Shown: positions 47,646 to 55,443 of the stretch, piece by piece | Layout of the letters: the number at the start of each line of letters is the position of its first letter | Position numbering within the stretch: position 1 is the first letter of the stretch | Source: Mesorhizobium sp. 113-3-3 | Lineage (GTDB): Bacteria; Pseudomonadota; Alphaproteobacteria; Rhizobiales; Rhizobiaceae | Direction of reading: 5' to 3' | DNA: 64,000 nt | Assembly: GCF_016756495.1 (NCBI RefSeq) | Contig: NZ_AP023243.1 | Span: forward strand, 3,476,501-3,540,500 | Notes under the pieces: generated by a model | Told to the model about the DNA's origin: nothing | What the model saw: the letters and a program-made list of their open reading frames with translations, nothing else | The model's database searches: none | Translations under genes and position numbers: made by a program

Positions 47646-48928
47646 GCGAGGCGGCGGCGGCAAGATCGGCGGGCGCCGGCCCGTTCTCCTTCTTCGAGCG
47701 CACGGTTGCGTGGCGCTATTTGCGCTCGCGGCGCAAGGAGACGGTGATCTCGGTCATCGCCTCCATCTCCTTCCTCGGCATCATGCTGGGGGTGGCGACG
47801 CTGATCGTCGTCATGGCCGTGATGAACGGGTTCCGCGCCGAGCTTTTGACGCGCATCCTCGGCGTCAACGGCCATCTGATCGTGCAGCCGCTCGATTCGC
47901 CGCTTGAGGACTACGCCCAGGTCGCCGGCCGAATCAACGGCGTGCCCGGCGTCAAATACGCCATCCCGCTGATCGACGGCCAGGTGCTGGCGCAAGGCAA
48001 TGTCGGCGGCGGCACCGGCGCGTTGGTGCGCGGTATCAGGGGCGAGGATCTCGGCAAGATCGCCATCGTCGCCAACAACATCAAGCAGGGTTCGCTCACC
48101 GGTTTCGATTCGGGCGAGGGCGTCGCCATCGGCAAGCGCATGGCCGAGAATCTCGGGCTGACGCTGGGCGACACCATCACGCTCATCTCGCCCGATGGCG
48201 ACGTGACGCCGATCGGCACGACGCCGCGGATGAAAGGCTACAAGATCGCGGCGATCTTCGAAGTCGGCATGTCGGAATATGATACGTCCATCGTCTACAT
48301 GCCGTTCTCCGAAGCACAGCTGTATTTCAACATGGATGGCCGCGCGCAGACGATCGAGATCTACGTCGACAATCCCGACAATGTCGACGCGCTGAAGCCG
48401 AAGGTGGAAGAGGCGGCGCAGCGGCCCATCGACATGGTCGACTGGCGCCAGCGCAACGAGACCTTCTTTTCCGCCCTGCAGGTCGAGCGCAACGTCATGT
48501 TCATGATCCTGACGCTGATCGTGCTGGTGGCGGCGCTCAACATCATTTCGGGACTGATCATGCTGGTGAAGGACAAGGGGCACGACATCGCCATCCTGCG
48601 CACCATGGGCGCCTCGCGCGGCGCCATCCTGCGCATCTTCCTGATGACGGGTGCAGCGATCGGCGTCACCGGCACGCTCGCCGGCGTGCTGCTCGGCGTC
48701 GTCATCTGCACCAACATCGAATCGATCCGCCAGTTCTTCTCCTGGATGACGGGCAAGGTGCTGTTCAACCCGGAACTCTATTTCCTCAGCCAGCTGCCGG
48801 CGAAGATGGATCCGCGCGAGACGACCTATGTCATCATCATGGCGCTTGGGCTGTCCTTCCTGGCAACGGTGTTTCCGGCATGGCGGGCCGCCCGCCTCGA
48901 TCCGGTCGAAGCCTTGAGGTACGAGTAG
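47642..48928 (+). CDS. lolC: Lipoprotein-releasing ABC transporter permease
   Basis: A 428-aa inner-membrane permease of the LolC/E family, which extracts outer-membrane lipoproteins for LolA. The N-terminus [29 protein letters not shown] precedes the first membrane helix; a large periplasmic domain and three C-terminal helices follow, with [25 protein letters not shown] single permease gene next to lolD suggests a LolF-type homodimer. It overlaps both proS and lolD. Confidence 0.93.
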   Translation: MSEAAAARSAGAGPFSFFERTVAWRYLRSRRKETVISVIASISFLGIMLGVATLIVVMAVMNGFRAELLTRILGVNGHLIVQPLDSPLEDYAQVAGRINGVPGVKYAIPLIDGQVLAQGNVGGGTGALVRGIRGEDLGKIAIVANNIKQGSLTGFDSGEGVAIGKRMAENLGLTLGDTITLISPDGDVTPIGTTPRMKGYKIAAIFEVGMSEYDTSIVYMPFSEAQLYFNMDGRAQTIEIYVDNPDNVDALKPKVEEAAQRPIDMVDWRQRNETFFSALQVERNVMFMILTLIVLVAALNIISGLIMLVKDKGHDIAILRTMGASRGAILRIFLMTGAAIGVTGTLAGVLLGVVICTNIESIRQFFSWMTGKVLFNPELYFLSQLPAKMDPRETTYVIIMALGLSFLATVFPAWRAARLDPVEALRYE

Positions 48929-49608
48929 TGGCCGAGGTCATTATCGAACTGAAGAGCGTCGAGCGGCACTATGTCCAGGGGCCGCGCAAGCTTACCATTC
49001 TGAACGGTGCCGATTTCTCGTTGAAGCGCGGCGAGATGGTGGCGCTGGTGGCGCCGTCGGGCACCGGCAAGTCGACGCTGCTACACACAGCGGGCCTGCT
49101 GGAGCGCCCCGACGCCGGCGACGTGATCCTGGCCGGCCGGGCCTGCGGGCGGCTCTCCGATGACGAGCGCACGTCGATCCGCCGCAACGATGTCGGCTTC
49201 GTCTACCAGTTCCACCATCTGCTCCCGGAGTTTTCCGCGCTGGAAAACATCATGATGCCGCAGCTGATCAAGGGGCTGCCGCGCAAGGAAGCGGCCGAGC
49301 GCGCCGCGCAGCTGCTGGATTACATGCAGATCGGCAAGCGCGCCTCGCACCGGCCGTCCGAACTCTCCGGCGGCGAACAGCAGCGCGTCGCCATTGCCCG
49401 CGCAGTGGCCAATGCCCCGCTGGTGTTGCTGGCCGACGAGCCGACCGGCAATCTCGACCCGGTCACCGCCTCCTATGTCTTCGAGGCGCTGGGCGCGCTG
49501 GTCAAGCAATCGGGCCTCGCGGCACTGATCGCCACCCACAATCACGAGCTGGCATCGCGCATGGACCGGCGCGTCACGCTGGCCGACGGCAAGGTTGTGC
49601 CGCTTTAG
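48928..49608 (+). CDS. lolD: Lipoprotein-releasing ABC transporter ATP-binding protein
   Basis: A 226-aa ATPase partner of LolC. Walker A ([18 protein letters not shown]) lies near residue 38, the signature [15 protein letters not shown] near 147 and Walker B ([11 protein letters not shown]) near 168. The Ala in [10 protein letters not shown], where Gly is usual, is common in LolD. The start is a GTG at 48928 overlapping the TAG stop of lolC by one base. Confidence 0.94.
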   Translation: MAEVIIELKSVERHYVQGPRKLTILNGADFSLKRGEMVALVAPSGTGKSTLLHTAGLLERPDAGDVILAGRACGRLSDDERTSIRRNDVGFVYQFHHLLPEFSALENIMMPQLIKGLPRKEAAERAAQLLDYMQIGKRASHRPSELSGGEQQRVAIARAVANAPLVLLADEPTGNLDPVTASYVFEALGALVKQSGLAALIATHNHELASRMDRRVTLADGKVVPL

Positions 49609-49652
49609 GGCACGGAGTTTCGCCTTACGAGTATCACACGTGCGACTCTGCC

Positions 49653-49823
49653 TCAGAACCGCCAGTAAGTATTCAGTGCGATCAGGGTGGAAGAGATCAC
49701 GATCATCACCAGGATAATCAGCCAAGTTACAACGTTGCGGGAGAGGCGCCACCGGCGGCCTTGTCTCATGCGCTTTCGCCAGCGATCAGCTTGATTGGCG
49801 CCTTCGTGTTGCCCCACGTCCAT
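49653..49823 (-). CDS. Possible small single-helix membrane protein
   Basis: A possible 56-aa protein whose C-terminal half is a convincing membrane helix preceded by a basic stretch (RRWRLSRNVVTWLIILVMIV). The N-terminal half is unremarkable and no ribosome-binding site is obvious at the ATG at 49823; a shorter start at 49769 or a longer frame to 49928 are alternatives. The rest of 49609-50024 holds nothing clear. Confidence 0.4.
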   Translation of the reverse strand: MDVGQHEGANQADRWRKRMRQGRRWRLSRNVVTWLIILVMIVISSTLIALNTYWRF

Positions 49824-50024
49824 CACTCGGTGGTCGTACGGCTTACCACTATTGTCTCGACTAAGATTGAGTGCAAGGAGCCACAAAGGGCTCATCCGTA
49901 CGCTGCGGGAAGATGGCCCGCCCGACATCTTCCTGACCTGTTGATAGGCGCCGCGCCGTCAACCTTTCCTTAACCCTGCCGATTTGATCGCCCGGAGATT
50001 CTGGGCGAGGCCGGATTCTGCGCG

Positions 50025-50059
50025 TTGACTTTGAAACAAAATTAGAACAAATTGCGAAC
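50025..50059 (+). promoter_or_regulatory. LexA-controlled (SOS) promoter
   Basis: GAAC-AAATTGC-GAAC at 50045-50059 is an exact match to the alphaproteobacterial LexA box (GAAC-N7-GAAC). It overlaps the predicted -10 region (50048-50053), 17 bp after a TTGACT -35 at 50025-50030. LexA bound here should block RNA polymerase until DNA damage. The start codon of the 28-aa peptide is 23 bp downstream. Confidence 0.85.
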
Positions 50060-50081
50060 ATATCAACAACAGGAGAGAGTT

Positions 50082-50168
50082 ATGACCGATCTGGTTCAGG
50101 ATGTCATCTCACTGGTTTGCATGAGCACCTTCCTCATTTCCATGGCGATCTGGATCGGCGCCATGTGA
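50082..50168 (+). CDS. 28-aa SOS-controlled membrane peptide
   Basis: A complete ORF of 28 residues (begins MTDLVQDVISLVCM, ends AIWIGAM). A strong AGGAGAG ribosome-binding site lies at 50071-50077, and a LexA box overlaps the promoter. Apart from Asp3 and Asp7 the peptide is hydrophobic and should form one transmembrane helix, with a small-residue/aromatic C-terminus. I recognise no named family. Size, topology and LexA control resemble SidA, the 29-aa SOS-induced division inhibitor of Caulobacter crescentus, which acts on the FtsW/FtsN divisome; homology is not claimed. The next gene starts 112 bp downstream on the same strand. Confidence 0.8.
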   Translation: MTDLVQDVISLVCMSTFLISMAIWIGAM

Positions 50169-50280
50169 TCTGGCGGCTCTCGCCGCCGTCGTTCCTGGCG
50201 GGTGAAACCCGCTTCCCCGTTAAGCCTTTCTTGCCGCCGCGACGCTAGGGTGCGTCTCTCAGGCAGGGAGCAACATCCAG

Positions 50281-51531
50281 GTGTCGCCCATCGTCACGGC
50301 CATTCTGGTGGCCAGCAATCTCGGGCTGATCTTTCTCTTGATGACCGTGCCGCTCGGTTCGCGCACGGTCAGGGTCAGCCGCGTGATTGCGATGGACCGC
50401 CAGCGCCTCTGGGAGGCGCTGTGGCCGCTTGGCAGCGACGCCGGCTGGTCCGGTGAGATCCTGTCGGCCGAACCGCTGGACGGGGAGGGTGTGTCGCGCA
50501 TCATGCTGTCGTGGGAAGGCCGCGACGGCAAGCCGATCGAGCGCCGGGCGCGGTTTGACGATGTCGTCGAGGGCAGCCGCTTCTCGATGCGTGTGCTCGA
50601 GGATACCGCGCTCGATGCCTCGTTCTGGAAAGATTATTGCGAAACCGCAGAGCTGGCTTCCGAAGGCGGCGGCACGCGCGTGACGCTCGGCCGGACGGAT
50701 CGCTACCGTGGCGTTGCCTTTCTGGTGTTCCGTTACTTCGCCATGCGCCGCGAGCTGTCCAAGCTGCAGCGCTGGGCGGTGACGGGGCAGTACCGCAAGG
50801 GCGGCTGGTTCGAGCACCCGCTGAGCCAGGTCGGCTTTGCCGTGCTGTCGGCACTGATCCTGTGGCCGTTCTTCGGCCTCCATCTCGGTGGGCTGGCGCT
50901 GGCCGCGATCCTGACGTCGGTTGTCGCCCTGCACGAGCTCGGCCACATGGCGGCGTTCCGGCTGATGGGCCATCGCAAGGCGCGGATGATCTTCATCCCG
51001 CTGCTCGGCGGCATCGCCATTGGCGGCCGGCCCTATAACAGCCGTTTCGAAGTGGCCTTCGTGGCGCTGATGGGGGCGGGGTTTTCCGCCTTCCTGGTGC
51101 CGATCGTGATTGCCGCGAGCACGTTTGCGGGCAGCGAGGGGCACAAGGCCGCAGCCGCGCTGCTGGCGGCGCTGGCGGGCTGTGCGGCCCTGTTCAACAT
51201 CGCCAATCTGGTGCCGGTGTGGAAGTTTGACGGCGGCCAGGTGCTGCGCCAGATCTGCCCGGGGCCGGTCGCGCTGGCACTAGCCTCGTTCTTCCTGCTT
51301 TCCGTCTTCCTGGCACTCGGCCGACAGGCTGGCTTCTCGTCAGGCTTTCTAATCGTGACGGGAGCGGTCTTTTCGATCCTCAGCCTGCTCACTGTCGGCA
51401 GCGGCGTGAAGCCACGCCACGAGCTGGAGCCGATCCGCACCGCTGACCGCTTCGCCATCGCCGGCGCGCTGCTGGCGGTGTTCACCATTCATGGCTGCGG
51501 CGTTCTGTGGGCGTCGGCGCAATTGCTTTGA
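50281..51531 (+). CDS. SRPBCC-domain / site-2-protease-like (M50) fusion protein
   Basis: A 416-aa protein. After an N-terminal membrane helix (residues ~5-22), residues ~30-160 resemble a START/SRPBCC ligand-binding domain. Residues ~183-415 are polytopic and carry the metalloprotease motif HELGH at 218-222 and the distal VPVWKFDGGQ with Asp317, the two zinc-site parts of M50 site-2 proteases. It could act in regulated intramembrane proteolysis, with the SRPBCC part sensing a hydrophobic ligand; this is inference. The start is a GTG with an AGGGAG site upstream. The SOS peptide precedes it; lipB is convergent. Confidence 0.8.
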   Translation: MSPIVTAILVASNLGLIFLLMTVPLGSRTVRVSRVIAMDRQRLWEALWPLGSDAGWSGEILSAEPLDGEGVSRIMLSWEGRDGKPIERRARFDDVVEGSRFSMRVLEDTALDASFWKDYCETAELASEGGGTRVTLGRTDRYRGVAFLVFRYFAMRRELSKLQRWAVTGQYRKGGWFEHPLSQVGFAVLSALILWPFFGLHLGGLALAAILTSVVALHELGHMAAFRLMGHRKARMIFIPLLGGIAIGGRPYNSRFEVAFVALMGAGFSAFLVPIVIAASTFAGSEGHKAAAALLAALAGCAALFNIANLVPVWKFDGGQVLRQICPGPVALALASFFLLSVFLALGRQAGFSSGFLIVTGAVFSILSLLTVGSGVKPRHELEPIRTADRFAIAGALLAVFTIHGCGVLWASAQLL

Positions 51532-51551
51532 GCTGGTTGGGCCCGAAAGGG

Positions 51552-52295
51552 TCAGCCCGCCTTGCGGGCGGCCTCGGCGGGCAAAGCCGCCACGGGACCG
51601 AATACCCCCTCGAAGGCTGATTTCAACGCCAGGTCGAGGTCGGCCATGCCGACGGGCAGGCCAAGGTCGACGAGGCTGGTGACGCCGTGGTCCTGCACGC
51701 CGCACGGTACGATGCCGCCGAAATGCTCTAGTTCCGGCTCGACATTGATGGCGATGCCGTGAAAGCTCACCCAGCGCCGCAGCCGGATCCCGATGGCCGC
51801 GATCTTGTCCTCCGCCGGCGAACCGTCCGGCAGGCGAGGGCGATCGGGCCGCACCACCCAGACGCCAACCCGGTCCTCGCGGCGCTCACCGCGCACATTG
51901 AAGGCGGCGAGCGTGCCGATGATCCACTGTTCGAGCGCGGCGACGAAAGCGCGGACATCCTCGCGCCGCCGTTTCAGGTCGAGCATGACATAGGCGACCC
52001 GCTGGCCGGGGCCATGATAGGTGTATTCGCCGCCACGCCCGGCGGCAAAGACCGGAAAGCGATCGGGATCGATCAGGTCCTCGATGCGGGCGCTGGTGCC
52101 GGCGGTGTAGAGCGGGGGATGTTCGACCAGCCAGACCATTTCGCCGGCGGCCCCGCTGCGGATCGCTTCGGCGCGGGCTTCCATGAAGGCCAGCGCATCG
52201 GGATAGGCGGTGAGGCCAGGCTCGATGCGCCACTCGACGGGTGCCGAACCGGGGAGCGGCAGGAACGACGTGGCGATCTGGCTGCGTTCTGTCAT
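51552..52295 (-). CDS. lipB: Octanoyltransferase LipB
   Basis: A 247-aa enzyme moving octanoyl groups from acyl carrier protein to lipoyl domains, the first step of lipoate synthesis. Family motifs are [15 protein letters not shown] near residue 60, [23 protein letters not shown] near 90 and the catalytic Cys in [17 protein letters not shown] near 190. The ATG at 52295 was preferred over a start 24 codons upstream. It is convergent with the protease-like gene. Confidence 0.95.
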   Translation of the reverse strand: MTERSQIATSFLPLPGSAPVEWRIEPGLTAYPDALAFMEARAEAIRSGAAGEMVWLVEHPPLYTAGTSARIEDLIDPDRFPVFAAGRGGEYTYHGPGQRVAYVMLDLKRRREDVRAFVAALEQWIIGTLAAFNVRGERREDRVGVWVVRPDRPRLPDGSPAEDKIAAIGIRLRRWVSFHGIAINVEPELEHFGGIVPCGVQDHGVTSLVDLGLPVGMADLDLALKSAFEGVFGPVAALPAEAARKAG

Positions 52296-52483
52296 GGTTT
52301 TTCGTTTTTTCGCTTGTGCACACCATATGGCGATATCGGGTGCAAACGTCCAGTTCCGCATGCTCATTCCGATCCTGTGGACCGATATGCCAATCGGTTG
52401 AGATTATTGCTCATCGCGCACTTGTTTCGCCGGAAACGATTTGCTACACGCCGCGAGCCGGTCGGTTCCGGCTCCTACCACGT

Positions 52484-52568
52484 GCGGTCGTGGCGGAATT
52501 GGTAGACGCGCAGCGTTGAGGTCGCTGTGGGGCAACCCGTGGAAGTTCGAGTCTTCTCGACCGCACCA
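52484..52568 (+). tRNA. tRNA-Leu (anticodon GAG)
   Basis: An 85-nt class II tRNA. The acceptor GCGGTCG pairs with CGACCGC, the anticodon stem CAGCG/CGCTG encloses the loop TTGAGGT with GAG, the long variable arm GTGGGGCAACCCGT is present, and the T loop is GTTCGAGTC. The CCA is encoded. An accessory module with lower G+C begins within 100 bp downstream. Confidence 0.97.
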
Positions 52569-52661
52569 TTCTCCCCTCGATCCGTGGTTGTAGTGGTACT
52601 CGATCGAGGCTTAAGCGATCAGGCCGCGAAACATTCGCAGCGCCATGCTTTCTGGCGCATC

Positions 52662-54443
52662 TCAGTAGCGCCTCATATACCCGGCTAGGCGCTTTAGATT
52701 TTTCATTTGCAGTTCCAACACCGATGTTCGACCGCCCGCAAAACCGGCTTCAATTAACGTGTCCCGCATTGGATTGGTGAGAATCTCATCCTCCAGAGCA
52801 CGGAACGATTGAGTTCTCCAAAGAATTCGCCCCATCGGCGGGTGTATAAAGTCGTTTTGATCTGCTAGCGCCTCGGTAAGAGCTGCCTCTGAGGTGCTAT
52901 CCAGATGTGCCAAAGATCCAAGAGTTTCAAAGCGGTCGAACAAAAGTTCAAAATCAGATGATAGTCCGATGAACGGCCGACTCCAATCGGTGAAAATATC
53001 TAGAAGGTGATCGCTCAGTGGCGTTTTCCGACCTTCAAAACCTTCGATATTGCGCCAGGCATCTCGGTCATGCCCTTCCCACTCCCAGAGAAACAGCGTC
53101 TCCACAAGTCGCTTGGACTTATTCCCATTGCTATCCGGAAAGTTGAGTGAAAATAGATTGTGCAGTTCTCTCCATCTTTGTGAGCGGCATAGTCCTAGGC
53201 CATAAGCGGTGAATATGAGAACTGCCGGGTACTCCCGCAGTCCCAATAAAAATGTGTTGCCGCTCCTCACTTTGTTGGCCCGTGTTACCAACGTTCGGAT
53301 CAGATCTGCTACCAACGGAGCCTCATTCCCTTCCCCCCACCGACCCATCGCGCCAGCTGCCTTGGCTAAAGCTTCCGACATCGACTCGTACCTGGCGACG
53401 CGTGTCCGAAAATTGTCCGCGGACCAACTTGCGTTGGCAGAAAATTCTTCTGCTGCAGATTCCTTCGCCACCCGCTCTGCTTCGCGTGAGACGAGGTCAT
53501 CAAGCTGGATGCGATGCTCCGCACGGGCGAGGTATCGCTTAGCTGTACTTACGAAAAGGTCGACGCTGAGAGGGTTTTGCTTCCGAGTGGTCGCCAATGT
53601 TTCTATGCGTTGGCCGGTGGATGTGAAGAACGTGTCGGCGTCGGCAATCCTAACTATTTGAGCTTTTTTGCTCCGGATGATTTCCTCGGCGCCGGTGCCT
53701 GGATCGCCACGCAGCGTCCAGAAGATTGGATATCGGCGATTGGGTGCCCTTAACAGGGCTGCTCGTAATGCGTGATCCCACTCACCCGACCAACCGCATA
53801 TTACTAGTCCATGCTCGTCGAAAATCCTGTTTAGAAGCGCGTCGTACGGTGCAGGATAGCCACCCAGTTCTTCATCGGTGTTAAGGATGCGGGCGTCTTT
53901 ATAATCGCCGTGCAATTTCAGCACATAGCAGGCGCTGTGGGTCAACGGCTCTGCTCCGGAGAGTGCATCGACAGAGGACACCACAGTCGGTTCAATTCCA
54001 GCCTCGCGGAGAGCGTTTTCTAGCAATCGATCAAAATTTGTGGTGACGATGACTCGGACATAGCCGTCACGGACTAGCCTCGCGATGGCGTGATGCGCGG
54101 CGGTCGGCAACTTCTTGCCTTCTGAGCGTTCCTCTTCGTCAGGCTCGATATAGGAATGCAAGATTGATCTGCGTTCGGCTGGAGAGGCTGCCAATTCCTC
54201 CAAGAGCGTCGAATAGTCAGGCGCGCCGCCGATCTCGTCGCGATACCATGTTGCCCAATCCGAACGATCCTCCACTCCCTTGGCAAGGGCGACGCGCCGC
54301 ACCAGATCAAGAGTGATTTCCCAGCCTGTTGGAATTCCGGCTGCACGGGATAGTCCAGAACCAAGAAGCAGGGCATATATGCCTCTGTTCTCGAACATAG
54401 AGAATGCGAGTTGCGTTGTCAGATCGCCTGCGAGAAGGCTCAT
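52662..54443 (-). CDS. SIR2-domain protein, probable defence NADase
   Basis: A 593-aa protein. Residues ~20-260 form a SIR2-like NAD-binding domain: LLLGSGLSRAAGIPTGW near residue 25, VTTNFDRLLENAL with Asn136, LKLHGDYKD with His178, and VICGWSGEWDHALRAAL. These Asn and His positions are the catalytic pair in bacterial SIR2 defence NADases. Residues ~290-593 are a helical region I do not recognise, perhaps a sensor. The ATG overlaps the stop of the nuclease-like gene (ATGA), so the two are coupled. G+C and codon use are lower than in flanking genes, fitting horizontal gain beside tRNA-Leu. Anti-phage NAD depletion is inferred. Confidence 0.82.
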   Translation of the reverse strand: MSLLAGDLTTQLAFSMFENRGIYALLLGSGLSRAAGIPTGWEITLDLVRRVALAKGVEDRSDWATWYRDEIGGAPDYSTLLEELAASPAERRSILHSYIEPDEEERSEGKKLPTAAHHAIARLVRDGYVRVIVTTNFDRLLENALREAGIEPTVVSSVDALSGAEPLTHSACYVLKLHGDYKDARILNTDEELGGYPAPYDALLNRIFDEHGLVICGWSGEWDHALRAALLRAPNRRYPIFWTLRGDPGTGAEEIIRSKKAQIVRIADADTFFTSTGQRIETLATTRKQNPLSVDLFVSTAKRYLARAEHRIQLDDLVSREAERVAKESAAEEFSANASWSADNFRTRVARYESMSEALAKAAGAMGRWGEGNEAPLVADLIRTLVTRANKVRSGNTFLLGLREYPAVLIFTAYGLGLCRSQRWRELHNLFSLNFPDSNGNKSKRLVETLFLWEWEGHDRDAWRNIEGFEGRKTPLSDHLLDIFTDWSRPFIGLSSDFELLFDRFETLGSLAHLDSTSEAALTEALADQNDFIHPPMGRILWRTQSFRALEDEILTNPMRDTLIEAGFAGGRTSVLELQMKNLKRLAGYMRRY

Positions 54444-55036
54444 GCTGTAATCTTTCCGAGCAGAGCGACCTGGAATGCAGAGGCACTCGGTTTGGGATGA
54501 AACCAAATCTCAACCGGGATATCTTTCGACGCGACTTTGGAAGCCCCTTCGATCCGAGCCAGCAACGCATCGTTCACTTCGTTGCCGAACAGCAGGTATA
54601 TGGCTCGTTTGTAACCAACCTTGGTTCGAAAAAGTGCGAGTGTTTCCAAATCTTTCCGAATTCCACTAAGCGGTGGCCGGGCTGACTTCACTTCGATAAT
54701 GGCATAGTTGCCAACCATGTAGCCCGGCTGATGAACCAGAAGGTCGGGTTTGGCATAAGCGGCTCCTAACTCGACCAATATCGGATGCGCGGCCTTGTCG
54801 ATTTCTCCATTCAAGTAAAACGGCGTGCCAGCCGGCCAGATGGAACGCATCTGATGATAAAGCTCATAGCAATAAACCCGCTCGCGGTAGATAGGGTCGC
54901 CTCCGTCGATCTGGAGGTGAATGTACTCAGGCGGAATGGCGGCAGTTGCGTGTTCAAGGATTGCCGTCAAAGCTTCCAAGTCTGTTCCCCCGAGTCGTCT
55001 GCCAGAAATAGTAATCCGGAAATTTGTGCGCGACAC
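54440..55036 (-). CDS. PD-(D/E)XK nuclease-like protein paired with the SIR2 gene
   Basis: A 198-aa protein with a likely PD-(D/E)XK active site: Glu58 in YCYELYHQ, Glu78 in NGEIDKAAHP, Asp98 in KPDLLVHQPG and Glu115-X-Lys117 in YAIIEVKSARP. The family includes restriction, repair and phage-defence nucleases. The start is a GTG at 55036 without a clear ribosome-binding site. It is the first gene of a two-gene operon overlapping the SIR2 gene by 4 bp, and its base composition matches that gene. Whether it cuts DNA or only recognises a phage product is unknown. Confidence 0.75.
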   Translation of the reverse strand: MSRTNFRITISGRRLGGTDLEALTAILEHATAAIPPEYIHLQIDGGDPIYRERVYCYELYHQMRSIWPAGTPFYLNGEIDKAAHPILVELGAAYAKPDLLVHQPGYMVGNYAIIEVKSARPPLSGIRKDLETLALFRTKVGYKRAIYLLFGNEVNDALLARIEGASKVASKDIPVEIWFHPKPSASAFQVALLGKITA

Positions 55037-55147
55037 CCCTTCGAACGCCGTGGTGCCTCCGTAACCAGAGTTCTTAACTACATTCCATGGCAGGGAGGAT
55101 CTCCAAGGAGGAACGTGCCAGGCGGCTAGGACTTCGATGCATAACGG

Positions 55148-55183
55148 AAGCGGCGGCGCGTCATGGAGACCGCGCCGCCGCTT
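55148..55183. terminator. Strong GC hairpin downstream of ppc/mtkB remnant
   Basis: AAGCGGCGGCGCG at 55148-55160 and CGCGCCGCCGCTT at 55171-55183 form a perfect 13-bp inverted repeat with a 10-nt loop. It lies just beyond the mtkB-like fragment and could end the ppc transcript. No T-tract is present on either side, so termination would be imperfect or Rho-assisted. Confidence 0.55.
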
Positions 55184-55210
55184 CTGCCCTTACTCGCAGA
55201 ATCGCTGATC

Positions 55211-55395
55211 CACGCCGCCTTCTTCATCCGCGCCAGCGTATCGGCCACCACCTCGCCGAACGACGACGGTGTCGGCACGATGATGACGCCTGCCTGCTTC
55301 AGGATATCGACCTTCTCTTGAGCCGACTCGCCCAAAAGCCGGAATGGCGGCGCCGGCATGGTCCATGTGGCGACCAGCCCTTTGCCGCCGAAAGC
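55211..55395 (-). pseudogene. Fragment of mtkB (malate thiokinase alpha) 3' end
   Basis: The segment repeats the last ~45-60 codons of the intact mtkB at 58253-58440. The translation ESAQEKVDILKQAGVIIVPT followed by PSSFGEVVADTLARMKKAA is nearly identical to the MtkB C-terminus, while the part before it (near 55345-55395) is degenerate and has lost the active-site GHAGAIISAFGES His context. No start signal is visible. It is in the same orientation as mtkB, so ppc is flanked by direct repeats of ~150 bp. The rest of 55037-55443 holds only the hairpin. Confidence 0.85.
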
Positions 55396-55443
55396 CATGC
55401 GCTTCAAGTGCCTTGGACAACCACGGCTTGCCAGAAACCGAGC

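Noticed and set aside
53209..53661. 150-aa plus-strand ORF opposite the SIR2 gene
   Set aside because: Antisense to a gene with clear SIR2 motifs, and it has no domain or RBS.
52569..55443. Integrative element bounded by tRNA-Leu att repeats
   Set aside because: I looked for a repeat of the tRNA-Leu 3' end near the right side of the module and for an integrase gene and found neither. Insertion is likely but the mechanism is not shown.
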